Source of the DNA: Lysobacterales bacterium
GTDB taxonomy: Bacteria > Pseudomonadota > Gammaproteobacteria > Xanthomonadales > SZUA-5
Length of the DNA stretch: 40,384 nt
Assembly: GCA_019187485.1 (NCBI GenBank)
Contig: JABAQR010000051.1
Span: 1-40,384 of the forward strand
Direction of reading: 5' to 3'
Shown piece after piece: positions 20,832 through 29,537 of the stretch. Under the pieces are notes generated by a model. That model saw only the letters and a program-made list of their open reading frames with translations. It was not told where the DNA came from and searched no databases. Both the position numbers and the translations under genes were made by a program. Numbering within the stretch: position 1 is the first letter of the stretch; each line of letters begins with the position of its first letter.

Positions 20832-22228
20832 GCGGGCAGTTTGCGTTCCAGAGTCGCCAGACCGCGCTCGAGTGCACGCACGATCGCGTCCGGGCGGGCC
20901 ACGACGTCCTTGGCGCTGATCGCGCCGATCTCGAGAAATCCGCCGTAGCTCTGTGCAGTCACGTTCAGCGCCAGCCCATGGGTCACGATCGACACCGGGA
21001 AGTGATGCAGGAGACGTGCTCCCGCCAGGAACAGCTCGACGGGCGGTCCGGGTACGTTGGAGACCACCAGGTTGGCCAGCGCCGGCAGGCGCTCGGCGAT
21101 GCGACCCCGCGCCCACAGACGGCTGAGACCCGCGGCCCAGAGCGGTGCCGCCAGTCCGGGGAAATCGGTCGGAATCAGTTCGCGCAACGCGCCGACGCGC
21201 TGCTTGATGCCGGCGGTCGCCGCGTGGATCGCGCGCAGGCGCGCCAACGGACAGGCCAGATGCGTGGGCAGCGGACACTGCGCCATCGACACCTGGTTGT
21301 TCGCCTCGCCGTCGCCGGAACCGCGCAGCGAGACCGGCATGCCGACCACCAGCGCCTCATCGGGCAGGGTGGCCCGACGCGTCAGCCATTCGCGCAGCGC
21401 ATGCGCCACCATCGCAAGCACCACGTCGTTGAGGCTGACGCCGTGGCCGCGGGCGACGCGCTTGACCCGCGCCAGGTCGATGCTGGCGACGGCCAGGGCA
21501 CGTTCTCGGCCGATGTGGACGTTGAAGGCGGTCTTCGGCGCCAGCAGCACGCTCTCGCGCAGCTTGCCGAGCGCCCCCGGCTCGGTGACCGCCACGCGCG
21601 CAAGCCGGAAGGCGGCCGGCAGGGCGCGGAGCAAGCGCGCGAACTGCGATGTCGTGGCCCGCACCGCGGTTTGGGCGCGGGCGCGGGTGCCCGGGAGGCG
21701 CGTGGCCGACGCCGACTCGTCTACTGTCGGTCGCTTCGGGATGCGCGGTGCGAGATCGAGCAGCACCTGCGCCAGCGCCACGCCTCCCTGGCCGTCCAAC
21801 AGCGCGTGGTGGATCTTCGAGTACAGCGCGGTCTCGCCGCTGGCGAGCCCCGCGATGACGACCAGTTGCCACAAGGGGCGGTCGCGCGGCAGCAGGTCTG
21901 CGTGCAACTCGGCGACGCGTCGCAGCAGTTGCGCCATCGATCCCGGTCGCGGCAGAGTCTCGGCGCGCACATGGTGGTCGATGTCGATCCGTGCCGCCTC
22001 GCCCCACATCGGGTGGCCGAGTTCCAGCGGTGCATCGATCAGGACGCGCTTGAGCGCGCGCGCCTTGGGCAGGCGTTCGGCGATCAGCACCTTCAGCGCG
22101 CGGTGTAACTCGTAGCCGCGACGTTTCGGCGGTCGCAGCAACATCAGGCTGCCGACGTGCATCGGCGTACCCGAGGCCTCGAGGTACAGGAACCCGGCAT
22201 CCAGGCCGCTCAGCGTCCGTAATCGCAC
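20828..22228 (-). CDS. Wax ester synthase/diacylglycerol acyltransferase (WS/DGAT family)
   Basis: About 466 aa. Bifunctional WS/DGAT enzymes join acyl-CoA to fatty alcohols or diacylglycerol for storage lipid. The catalytic HHxxxDG motif is present in KIHHALLDGQGG (His140-His141 with the chosen start, the position known in characterised members). The N-terminus LSGLDAGFLYLEASGTPMHVG is diagnostic, and the second-half motif NDVVLAMVAHALREWL and the NLVVSNVPGPP segment of this family are both visible. I prefer the GTG at 22228 (MRLRTLSGLD; AGGGG 10 nt upstream). The ATG at 22264 would add 12 atypical residues. It is translationally coupled to the hydrolase downstream and diverges from yajC. 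Confidence 0.92.
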   Translation of the reverse strand: MRLRTLSGLDAGFLYLEASGTPMHVGSLMLLRPPKRRGYELHRALKVLIAERLPKARALKRVLIDAPLELGHPMWGEAARIDIDHHVRAETLPRPGSMAQLLRRVAELHADLLPRDRPLWQLVVIAGLASGETALYSKIHHALLDGQGGVALAQVLLDLAPRIPKRPTVDESASATRLPGTRARAQTAVRATTSQFARLLRALPAAFRLARVAVTEPGALGKLRESVLLAPKTAFNVHIGRERALAVASIDLARVKRVARGHGVSLNDVVLAMVAHALREWLTRRATLPDEALVVGMPVSLRGSGDGEANNQVSMAQCPLPTHLACPLARLRAIHAATAGIKQRVGALRELIPTDFPGLAAPLWAAGLSRLWARGRIAERLPALANLVVSNVPGPPVELFLAGARLLHHFPVSIVTHGLALNVTAQSYGGFLEIGAISAKDVVARPDAIVRALERGLATLERKLPA

Positions 22229-22477
22229 TCCGTCGATGCCCCTGCGCCCGCGTGCGCGGAGCATAGTGGCGCAGGCAGGCGGCGTCGTTGTGCGCCGCCG
22301 CATCGACCGACCGCGCGGCTTTCGTCGCATGGCCCGCTCTTGCAAACGGAATGAACGCCCGCACCTCGCTTCTCGCCGTCGACCAGCACGCAGCGACCGG
22401 CAGTCGTTCCAGGTGGCATACTAGTCGGCTGAGCCGCGATCGCTTCGCGCCCGATCCAACCCTTCGAGTCCCCGTCC

Positions 22478-22804
22478 ATGGATTTCCTCATCTCCCCGGC
22501 CTACGCGCAGGCGCCTGGTCCGCAGCCCAGCATGTGGCCCAGTCTGATCATGCTCGTGGTGTTCTTCGCGATCTTCTACTTCCTGCTGATCCGCCCCCAG
22601 CAGAAGCGCATGTCCGAGCACAAGAAGATGGTCGACGCGCTTGCGCGTGGCGACGAAATCGTCACCCAGGGCGGTCTGCTGGGCCGCGTCGAGGAAGTCG
22701 GCGACAGTTTCGTCACGCTGGAGATCGCGCCCGGCGTCAAGATCCGGGTGCAGAAGCACGCGCTCGGCGCGGTGCTGCCGAAGGGTACCTACAAATCCGC
22801 CTGA
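22478..22804 (+). CDS. yajC: YajC, Sec translocase accessory subunit
   Basis: A 108-aa single-pass inner membrane protein that associates with SecDF and SecYEG. After a short periplasmic N-terminus with an Ala-Gln-Ala-Pro region, one helix (MWPSLIMLVVFFAIFYFLLI, residues about 19-38) is followed by the family signature IRPQQKRMSEHKKMVDALARGDEIVTQGGLLG and a small beta domain. Length equals typical YajC. It is the first gene of yajC-secD-secF. The usual upstream neighbour tgt is missing here; instead a divergent WS/DGAT gene precedes it. The ribosome binding site is weak. Confidence 0.97.
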   Translation: MDFLISPAYAQAPGPQPSMWPSLIMLVVFFAIFYFLLIRPQQKRMSEHKKMVDALARGDEIVTQGGLLGRVEEVGDSFVTLEIAPGVKIRVQKHALGAVLPKGTYKSA

Positions 22805-22849
22805 TCCGCAGGCCCCTCAACGTTGCAACGGCCTCGATCGAGGTGATCG

Positions 22850-24706
22850 ATGTTTGATTTTCCGAAGTGGAAGCTCGGCCTGGTGGTCGTGCTGGTGTTG
22901 CTGGCAGCGGTGTATTCGCTGCCCAATCTGTTCCCGTCGCAGCCGGCGATCCAGATCTCGGCCAACCGCGGTTCGACCATCGACGAGGCCCTGCAGGGAC
23001 GCGTCGAGGACATCCTCCAGGACAAGCAGATTCCCTTCCTGGCGGTGGAGCGCACCGACACCAGCCTGCTGGTGCGCTTCGGCGATCCGGACGAGCAGCT
23101 CAAGGGTGCGGACGTCCTGCACGACGAGTTGCAGGACAAGTACACGGTCGCGCTGAACCTCGCATCGACCGTTCCCGGCTGGCTGACTGCCATCGGCGCC
23201 CGGCCGATGACGCTCGGCCTCGACCTCCAGGGCGGCGTGCACTTCCTGATGGAAGTCGACGAGCAGGCTGCGCGCGACAAGCTGGTCGAGCGCTATGTCA
23301 GTGAGCTCTACCAGTTGCTGCGCGCAGACAAGATCGCCTACCGCTCGGTCGCCGCCACCGTCGGCGGGCTGTCGATCCAGCTCTCGACGGTGGACGACCG
23401 TGTCAAGGCGCAGGCGACGATTGCCGCCAAGTCGCCGGACCTGCTGCTCGACGAGCCCGACCCGGCGAGCACCTCGCTGTTCGCGCGCATCCGGCCCGAG
23501 AAGCTGATCGAGGCGCAGACCCACACGATCACGCAGAACATCACCACCTTGCGCAACCGCGTCAATGAGCTCGGCGTGGCCGAGCCGATCATCCAGCAGC
23601 AAGGCAAGATGCGCATCGTCGTGCAGTTGCCGGGCGTGCAGGACACCGCGCTCGCCAAGCGCATCCTGGGCGCCACCGCCACCCTCGAATACCGCGCGGT
23701 CAACGACACCGCAAACGCGGTCGAGGCGCAGACCGGCGGCAAGATCCCGCCCGATTCCAAGCTGTATTTCGACAAGGAAGGCCGCCCCTACCTGCTCAAG
23801 AAAGAAGTGATCGCAACCGGTGACCAACTGATCGACGCGACCAGCGGCTTCGACCAGCAGTCCGGCACGCCGAGCGTCTCGGTGCGTCTGGATTCCAGCG
23901 GTGGCAAGCGCATGCTCGATTTCACCAGCGAGAACGTCGGCCGGCCGATGGCGGTGGTCTACATCGAGCGGGTGCCGGAAACGCGCACCATCGACGGCAA
24001 GGAAGTGCGCAGCTTCAAGGAGACCCAGACGGTCATCAGCGTCGCCTCGATCCGTGGTGTGTTCGGCCCCACCTTCCAGACCACCGGCCTCGAAAGCAGT
24101 ACTTACGCGCGCGACCTCGCACTGCTGCTGCGCGCCGGCTCGCTCGCAGTGCCGGTGGACATCATCGAGGAACGCATCATCGGCCCCTCGCTCGGCCGCG
24201 AGAACATCCGCGCCGGTGTCGAAGCGATGGTGATCGGCACCGCCTTCATCATCGTGTTCGTGATGTTCTACTACAAGCTGGTCGGCGTGGTCACGGTCCT
24301 CGGCCTTGGCATCAACCTGCTACTGCTGGTGGCGATCCTGAGCGTTCTCGGTGCCACCCTGACCATGCCCGGCATCGCCGGCATCGTGCTGACGCTCGGC
24401 ATGGCGGTCGACGCCAACGTACTGATCGCCGAACGCATACGCGAGGAAATCCGTGCCGGCAACTCGCCGTTGACCGCCTTGCGCGCGGGCTACGAGAAAG
24501 CCTGGGGTACCATTCTGGACGCCAACCTGACCCACGTGTTCGCATCGCTGGCGATGTTCGCCTTCGGATCCGGCCCGATCCGCGGCTTCGCGATCACCAT
24601 GTTCGCTGGCATCCTGACTTCCATGTTCAGCGCGGTCACGGTCACCCAACTGATCATGGCACTGATCTACGGCCGCCAGCGCAAGGTCCAGGCCATCTCG
24701 GTCTGA
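22850..24706 (+). CDS. secD: SecD, protein translocase subunit
   Basis: A 618-aa RND-superfamily membrane protein (E. coli SecD 615 aa) that with SecF uses the proton gradient to complete export of proteins through SecYEG. One N-terminal helix (KLGLVVVLVLLAAVYSLPNLF), a large periplasmic P1 domain, then five C-terminal helices. Conserved motifs include GLDLQGGVHFLMEVD and AGIVLTLGMAVDANVLIAERIREE with the Asp of helix 4, plus NLTHVFASLAMFAFGSGPIRGFAITM. GAGGTGAT at 22839-22846 precedes the ATG. Spacing to yajC (45 nt) and secF (24 nt) supports one operon. Confidence 0.98.
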   Translation: MFDFPKWKLGLVVVLVLLAAVYSLPNLFPSQPAIQISANRGSTIDEALQGRVEDILQDKQIPFLAVERTDTSLLVRFGDPDEQLKGADVLHDELQDKYTVALNLASTVPGWLTAIGARPMTLGLDLQGGVHFLMEVDEQAARDKLVERYVSELYQLLRADKIAYRSVAATVGGLSIQLSTVDDRVKAQATIAAKSPDLLLDEPDPASTSLFARIRPEKLIEAQTHTITQNITTLRNRVNELGVAEPIIQQQGKMRIVVQLPGVQDTALAKRILGATATLEYRAVNDTANAVEAQTGGKIPPDSKLYFDKEGRPYLLKKEVIATGDQLIDATSGFDQQSGTPSVSVRLDSSGGKRMLDFTSENVGRPMAVVYIERVPETRTIDGKEVRSFKETQTVISVASIRGVFGPTFQTTGLESSTYARDLALLLRAGSLAVPVDIIEERIIGPSLGRENIRAGVEAMVIGTAFIIVFVMFYYKLVGVVTVLGLGINLLLLVAILSVLGATLTMPGIAGIVLTLGMAVDANVLIAERIREEIRAGNSPLTALRAGYEKAWGTILDANLTHVFASLAMFAFGSGPIRGFAITMFAGILTSMFSAVTVTQLIMALIYGRQRKVQAISV

Positions 24707-24730
24707 CTCTGACCGCATTAGGAGCTAGAC

Positions 24731-25681
24731 ATGGAATTGTTCAACCCGAACGCGAACATCCCGTTCATGAGCTGGCGCCGGATCTCGATCGGGATCTCCG
24801 CGCTGCTGATCGTGGCCTCCCTGACACTGGTCTTCACGCGCGGCTTCAACCTCGCGTTGGACTTCACCGGTGGCACCCTGGTCGAAGTGCAGTCGGAACA
24901 GGTGCTGGACACCGGCAAGGTGCGCGAAGCCCTGGTGGCCGGTGGTTTCGGCACCGTCGCGGTGCAGAGCATTGGCGGTGCCAAGGAAGTGGCGATGCGC
25001 TTGCCGCCGGAAGAAGGCAGCAAACCCGGCGACCAGGAGCAGAAAGCGACCGCTGAGCGCGTGCGTCAGGCGCTGGCGGCCGCCGGCATGGAGGTCAAGA
25101 TCAAGCGCAGCGAATTCGTCGGCCCGCAAGTCGGCAAGGAACTCGCCGAGGACGGTGCGGTGGCGGTGGTCTTCGTGCTGCTGACCATCATGCTGTACGT
25201 GGCTTTTCGCTTCGAATGGCGCTTCGGCCTTTCGGGCATCGCCGGCGAAGTGCATGACATCATCATCACGCTCGGCTTCATCTCGCTGATCGGCATGGAG
25301 TTCGACCTGACCGTGCTGGCCGCGCTGCTGACCGTCGCCGGCTACTCGATCAACGACAAGGTGGTGGTTTTCGACCGCGTCCGCGAGATCTTCAGAAGCG
25401 CGCGCAAGCTCGGCGCCGAGGAGACCATCAACAAGGCGATCAACAACACGCTCTCGCGCACCCTGATCACCGGCGTGACCACCTTCATGGCCCTGTGGTC
25501 GTTGTACTTCCTGGGTGGTCCGGTGGTCGAGAACTTCGCGCTGACGACGATCTTCGGCATCGTCATCGGCACTTTCTCGTCGATCTTCTTCTGCAATCCA
25601 TTCCTGCTCTGGCTCGGCGTATCGAAGTCCGACCTGCAGGTGGTGAAGAAGGAAGACCCAGCGCTCGCGTTGCGACCCTGA
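24731..25681 (+). CDS. secF: SecF, protein translocase subunit
   Basis: A 316-aa partner of SecD with the same RND-type fold. An N-terminal helix (RRISIGISALLIVASLTLVF) precedes the GLALDFTGGTLVEV-like segment (seen as FNLALDFTGGTLVEVQSEQVL). The C-terminal helices carry LAALLTVAGYSINDKVVVFDRVREI, the SecF D4 motif, and RTLITGVTTFMALWSLYFLGG. Length matches the family (E. coli 323 aa). AGGAG at 24720-24724 precedes the ATG at 24731. It is the last gene of the operon; the 214-nt gap after it is shared with the convergent CsgG-family gene. Confidence 0.98.
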   Translation: MELFNPNANIPFMSWRRISIGISALLIVASLTLVFTRGFNLALDFTGGTLVEVQSEQVLDTGKVREALVAGGFGTVAVQSIGGAKEVAMRLPPEEGSKPGDQEQKATAERVRQALAAAGMEVKIKRSEFVGPQVGKELAEDGAVAVVFVLLTIMLYVAFRFEWRFGLSGIAGEVHDIIITLGFISLIGMEFDLTVLAALLTVAGYSINDKVVVFDRVREIFRSARKLGAEETINKAINNTLSRTLITGVTTFMALWSLYFLGGPVVENFALTTIFGIVIGTFSSIFFCNPFLLWLGVSKSDLQVVKKEDPALALRP

Positions 25682-25736
25682 CCAGATTGCCGGGAATGGG
25701 TTGCGGACCTGGGCGACCCGATCCGCGGAATGGGAC

Positions 25737-25756
25737 GCCGGCCATGCACGGCCGGC
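25737..25756. terminator. Possible terminator hairpin after secF
   Basis: GCCGGCC (25737-25743) and GGCCGGC (25750-25756) form a 7-bp stem with a 6-nt loop, 55 nt after the secF stop and before the convergent CsgG-family gene. A second short stem (CCCG/CGGG, 25756-25768) follows, then a run of five T at about 25783, too far away for a textbook terminator. It is the only terminator-like signal seen in this 214-nt gap. Confidence 0.3.
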
Positions 25757-25895
25757 CCGCAAATCGGGCGCGCAAGTGATCGATTTTTACGAAACCGTGT
25801 CCGGACTCATGCCAGACACGGCGCGGAACGACGAGACCGCAGAATGACGAGACCAGGATGGACTCGTCCAGACCCAGTTGGTTTCTTCCCAGGGC

Positions 25896-26618
25896 TCAGT
25901 CGTCGAGGTCTAGTGCACCGCGGGTTTTTTCGCGACGACGGCTTTCCTTCGCGTCGTATTCGTCGAGACAGCGGTCCTGCTCGACCATCGCGCATTCGAG
26001 ATAGTCGGTGATCTCCACCAGCGCCGCACGAATGGCCTTGCCGGCCGGAGTCTTGTTCTCACTCGCCAGTGAGCCCCCGAAACCACCGCGGTAGAGACCG
26101 ACGCTCATGCCGCCGCCCTTGGCGGTGCCCTCGATGGTGCGCGTGTAGTCCACTTCGCCGGTAGTGGCATTGATCACGCGCAGATCCACCGCGAGGTAGG
26201 CCTTCTCGCTCTTGCCGCCAAGCGAGACACCGCCGAAACTGATCCCGCCGCCGGTGCTGGCGGTCTCTTCCTCGTAGGCGGTCACGGTGCCGGTCACCAG
26301 ATACTGGGCACCGGTGAGCTTGCCGATCTGCGCACCGGTGCCGGCGGCGATGCGACCGGATGCGGCGAGATTCTGCTCGTCCAACACTGCGCGAATCTGT
26401 TCGCGCTCGAGCACCTTGAAGGCGCCAGTCGCGGACAGCTCATTGCTGAGCATGCCGGCGAGTTCCCAGCCCACCCCGCCACGCCACCAACCGGCACCGG
26501 ACTGGTTTTCGAATTCCGTTACCGCGAGCACCGGCTTGTCGCCGCGCGCCAGAGCCAGGTCGGGCGCACAGGCCAGACCACCGATCACCGCCAGACCACA
26601 CCACCAGATTGCTCGCAT
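25896..26618 (-). CDS. CsgG/HfaB-family curli-secretion-like protein
   Basis: A 240-aa exported protein with an N-terminal signal (MRAIWWCGLAVIGGLACAPD followed by Leu-Ala-Leu-Ala). The mature part matches the CsgG/penicillin-binding-lipoprotein-like fold: KPVLAVTEFENQSG at the start, then the helix and strand LVTGTVTAYEEETASTGGG and the region YLAVDLRVINATTGEVDY. CsgG forms an outer membrane export pore, but many members of the wider family are lipoproteins of unknown role. The Gly-Leu-Ala-Cys stretch is only a weak lipobox. It is shorter than E. coli CsgG (277 aa) and no curli genes are nearby, so curli secretion should not be assumed. GAGG precedes the ATG at 26618. The C-terminus is charged. 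Confidence 0.8.
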   Translation of the reverse strand: MRAIWWCGLAVIGGLACAPDLALARGDKPVLAVTEFENQSGAGWWRGGVGWELAGMLSNELSATGAFKVLEREQIRAVLDEQNLAASGRIAAGTGAQIGKLTGAQYLVTGTVTAYEEETASTGGGISFGGVSLGGKSEKAYLAVDLRVINATTGEVDYTRTIEGTAKGGGMSVGLYRGGFGGSLASENKTPAGKAIRAALVEITDYLECAMVEQDRCLDEYDAKESRRREKTRGALDLDD

Positions 26619-26717
26619 CGATTCATCCTCGGAATTGACCGCCAGCACGGCGGCAAACGGAACGGGAAGTTTAGGACCATACGCCAGCGCCGGCAGCAAC
26701 GCACTGCTGGCCTCGCC

Positions 26718-26741
26718 CACCACACGGGGCGCCGTGTGGTG
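26718..26741. repeat. Perfect 10-bp hairpin between DUF1249 and CsgG-family genes
   Basis: CACCACACGG (26718-26727), loop GGCG (26728-26731), CCGTGTGGTG (26732-26741): a perfect 10-bp stem in the 228-nt gap. No T-run follows on the minus strand, so it may be a terminator without a U tract, an mRNA-stabilising element or a protein site. Nothing else was recognised in this gap except the ribosome binding site of the next gene. Confidence 0.45.
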
Positions 26742-26846
26742 CCGGGACACGCCCCACGGGACTGCCGCGCAAGCCCCCCGACAGCCACGAGCTCGACGGT
26801 CCACCCGGATGACTCGCGACTTGCGGATGCCCCGAGCCGCGCGGGT

Positions 26847-27395
26847 TCAGACAGAACTCAGGGTACGTCTTGCCCCACGGCGAGCGGGCCGCTCCTCGGC
26901 CTCGTCCCCCGCACCCGGCGCCACAACCAGACGACGATCCCATTCGGGCACCGGTCCCTGAAGTACCCAGCGCTGCGGGTCGTAGCCGCCCTGCAATAGA
27001 TGTTCCAGCCATTTGTTCGCGAAGCTGTTCATGCGTCGGCGGTACTGCGCGATCTGGCGCGCCGGCGTGTTCGGGGCGAACAGGCGCACGCGATGGGAGT
27101 CGAACCGGCAATGCGTAACCTCGGCCTGGCGGGCGTCGTGGTAGACGCGCCAGTAGGACTCCGGGTCTTCCTCTGGCGCCGATTCGACAAAGCGCAAACT
27201 AAGACGCAGCAGGGTCGTATAAGGCTGCTGTTCGAGGACGTCGAGCACCAGCGCCGGCTGTCCCGGCGACTCGTTGAGGTAGCGACCGGGCACCAACCGG
27301 CGTGCGTCGACCAGGCGCTGCAGGCGCTCGAAGTTGTCGCCATACAGGCCGAGCAACCATTCGAAGGCATTGGGCAGGGCGATCCGGGTATTCAT
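26847..27395 (-). CDS. DUF1249 family protein (YqiB-like)
   Basis: A 182-aa cytoplasmic protein of the DUF1249 family (E. coli YqiB, about 140 aa). Recognisable parts are WLLGLYGDNFERLQRLV near the start, then LVLDVLEQQPYTTLLRLSLR, the YHDARQAEVTHCRFDSHRVR core with conserved Tyr-His-Asp and His residues, and FANKWLEHLLQGGYD near residue 140. About 40 extra residues at the C-terminus are Arg- and Ala-rich and look poorly conserved. I chose the ATG at 27395 (MNTRIALPNAFEW); the longer frame upstream does not resemble the family. The function of DUF1249 is unknown. It lies 92 nt downstream of the caspase-like gene on the same strand. Confidence 0.86.
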   Translation of the reverse strand: MNTRIALPNAFEWLLGLYGDNFERLQRLVDARRLVPGRYLNESPGQPALVLDVLEQQPYTTLLRLSLRFVESAPEEDPESYWRVYHDARQAEVTHCRFDSHRVRLFAPNTPARQIAQYRRRMNSFANKWLEHLLQGGYDPQRWVLQGPVPEWDRRLVVAPGAGDEAEERPARRGARRTLSSV

Positions 27396-27487
27396 GGGTC
27401 CAGGCGTGGCAACGGAATCTGCGCCGGGAGCCATGCACCGGCAGGCACCACCGTCATGACGGCGGCACCCACCGGTTTCAAGACCGT

Positions 27488-29524
27488 TCAAGCCTCACGC
27501 GGCAGGAAAAAGAACTCGCTGCCTTCGTGGCCGGCATGTCGCAGTGCCGAGTATTGCGGCCGCTGCGGCAGGCGGGCGATGGCGGAACGCTGGCTCACCA
27601 GTTCGGAAACCTCTTCGTATAGGCGATAGCCCTCGGCGAGTCCATCTGCCTGCTTCAAGGCAGTCAGGAAGGCGTGGGCGAAAATCGAGTGCCCGCTGCC
27701 GCCGTCGTCGAGCACCGGTTGCAGCCCGCCGGAAGTGATCACCGTGCGCGCCTTGACGCGCGAGATGAACAGCAGGTCTTCTTCCTTGGCGTCCAGCGGG
27801 ATCGGCCGGATCGCGTTGCCGGACATCGTGCCGGAGTAGCAGGAATCGGCGACCACCATCACATGCTTGGCCGCCGAGGCGCCGAGGTAGTCGTTGATCT
27901 GGTCATTCGCGATCCAGCTCTTCGGGTCGTCGCTGCGGCCGTCGGCCGGGATCCAGTAACCCTTGCCCTGAGCGTCGATCTGGCCATGGCCGGCGTAGTA
28001 GATCAACAGGTTGTCGGTCTTTTTCATCGCCATCGTGATCTCGGCGAGCTTGGCGATGATCGCCTCGCGGCCGACGTTGGTGAGCTTGCTGACCTTGTAG
28101 CCGTAGTGCGTCTGCAACTGCTCGGCGACCGCATCCGCATCGGCCACGGCGGTCTTCAATGCTGGGAAACCGGTGTAGGCGTCATTGCCGATCACCAATG
28201 CGTGGAAACTGCCGAGGTCGTCGCGCATGCGCCGCTGGAAGAGCTTGCTGGTGACGCGCTTGGCCGCCGCAGCGCCACCGCGATCACGGGTGATCAGGAA
28301 ACTCTCGATGGCGCTCATGCCATCGTCCGTGACCGCCTGGATCTCGACCGGGGTGTCGCCGGCGGCGAGATCGAGGTCGATCTGGAACAAGCCGTCGCCG
28401 TCGACCTGCTCGCGCACGTCGCGATCGTTGATCTTGAGCGCCTTCAGGCTCTGCGCCGGATAGACGCGGCCGATCACCTGGTAGCTCGGGACCGCGGCCA
28501 GCAGTGGCGCCGCGAGCACGCCGCTGCGGGTGGTGACCAGCTTGGGTGCGATCAATTGAATCTTCGGCTGGGTGCCAGCCGGCGCCGGGCCGCGCTGGCT
28601 CATGTCCACACCCATCATCGTCAGCACTTTCTCGGACTCCGCGCGCGACAGCTCGACCGCCCGTTCCTTGTCGGCGACCTGTTTCTCCAGCTCGGAGATG
28701 CGCTGCATCGCCTTTGCCGCGCGCGCCTGGTCGCTGGCGGCGGAACGCAGTTCGGCCCGCGCGCCGTAGAGGTCCTCGCGGGTGCGCTCGAGTTCGGCCT
28801 TCTGCTGGCTCAACTGGGCGCGCGATTGCTCGAGCTGGCCGCGCAGGCGCTCGACCTCGCCGCGCAGGCGTTCGGTCTCCGCGGCGGCGGCGCGCCGGCG
28901 TGCCTGTTCTTCCTCGGTGACCAGTTCGAGTTCGCCACCCTTGAGGCCGGACGCCTTGCGGTACCAGTTCATCGCCTGGGTCATGTCCTGGCCGACGCCA
29001 CGACCGGCTTCGTAGAGGCTGCCGAGGTTGATCATCGCCCCGGAGTGTCCCTTGTCGGCGGCCTTGCGGAACCATTCGGCGGCGGTCGCGTAGTCGGGCG
29101 CGACGCCGAGGCCCTGTTCGTAGATCTCGCCGACATAGTTCATCGCATTGACGTCGCCTTCCTTGGCGGCCGGCAACCAGACCTTCAGCGCGGTCGCGTA
29201 GTTGGCGCGGTCGAAAGCGACATACTCGCCGCCGCGGATGGCGCAGTCCTTGGCGGTAGTCCGGATCGGCCGACGCGCCGACAGATAGGTGAAGTTGCCA
29301 CCCAACTGGCGCACCTGCCCGGGCAGCAGACAGTCGACGATGGCCAGATCCTCGGCGCTGACCGCACCCTGCGGCAACTCCACTTTTTTCGCCGCCAGCA
29401 GCGAGCCGCTACCGAGCAAGGTCACCGCAATCGCGCTGCCCAGCGCCAGCGCCAGTCGCCGCCAGCCGCGCGCCGATGCGCCAAACCGGTCAATACGGAA
29501 TTGTCGTGGGGTGCATTGCAGCAT
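27488..29524 (-). CDS. Exported caspase-like protease with Sel1 repeats and coiled coil
   Basis: A 678-aa protein. An N-terminal hydrophobic segment (LALALGSAIAVTLLGSGSLLAA) predicts export, probably to the periplasm, either cleaved or anchored. Residues about 108-198 hold Sel1-type TPR repeats (NAMNYVGEIYEQGLGV; GAMINLGSLYEAGRGVGQD). About 205-310 form a long charged coiled coil. A beta-rich linker follows, and the C-terminal peptidase C14 domain starts near residue 470. The catalytic His513 is in IYYAGHGQ and Cys562 in VVADSCYSGT, 49 residues apart as in metacaspases, so the protease looks active. The ATG at 29524 has GAGAGGAGC upstream, only 13 nt after the stop of the autotransporter gene, so they form an operon. 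Substrate unknown. Confidence 0.92.
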   Translation of the reverse strand: MLQCTPRQFRIDRFGASARGWRRLALALGSAIAVTLLGSGSLLAAKKVELPQGAVSAEDLAIVDCLLPGQVRQLGGNFTYLSARRPIRTTAKDCAIRGGEYVAFDRANYATALKVWLPAAKEGDVNAMNYVGEIYEQGLGVAPDYATAAEWFRKAADKGHSGAMINLGSLYEAGRGVGQDMTQAMNWYRKASGLKGGELELVTEEEQARRRAAAAETERLRGEVERLRGQLEQSRAQLSQQKAELERTREDLYGARAELRSAASDQARAAKAMQRISELEKQVADKERAVELSRAESEKVLTMMGVDMSQRGPAPAGTQPKIQLIAPKLVTTRSGVLAAPLLAAVPSYQVIGRVYPAQSLKALKINDRDVREQVDGDGLFQIDLDLAAGDTPVEIQAVTDDGMSAIESFLITRDRGGAAAAKRVTSKLFQRRMRDDLGSFHALVIGNDAYTGFPALKTAVADADAVAEQLQTHYGYKVSKLTNVGREAIIAKLAEITMAMKKTDNLLIYYAGHGQIDAQGKGYWIPADGRSDDPKSWIANDQINDYLGASAAKHVMVVADSCYSGTMSGNAIRPIPLDAKEEDLLFISRVKARTVITSGGLQPVLDDGGSGHSIFAHAFLTALKQADGLAEGYRLYEEVSELVSQRSAIARLPQRPQYSALRHAGHEGSEFFFLPREA

Positions 29525-29537
29525 GTCAGTGCTCCTC

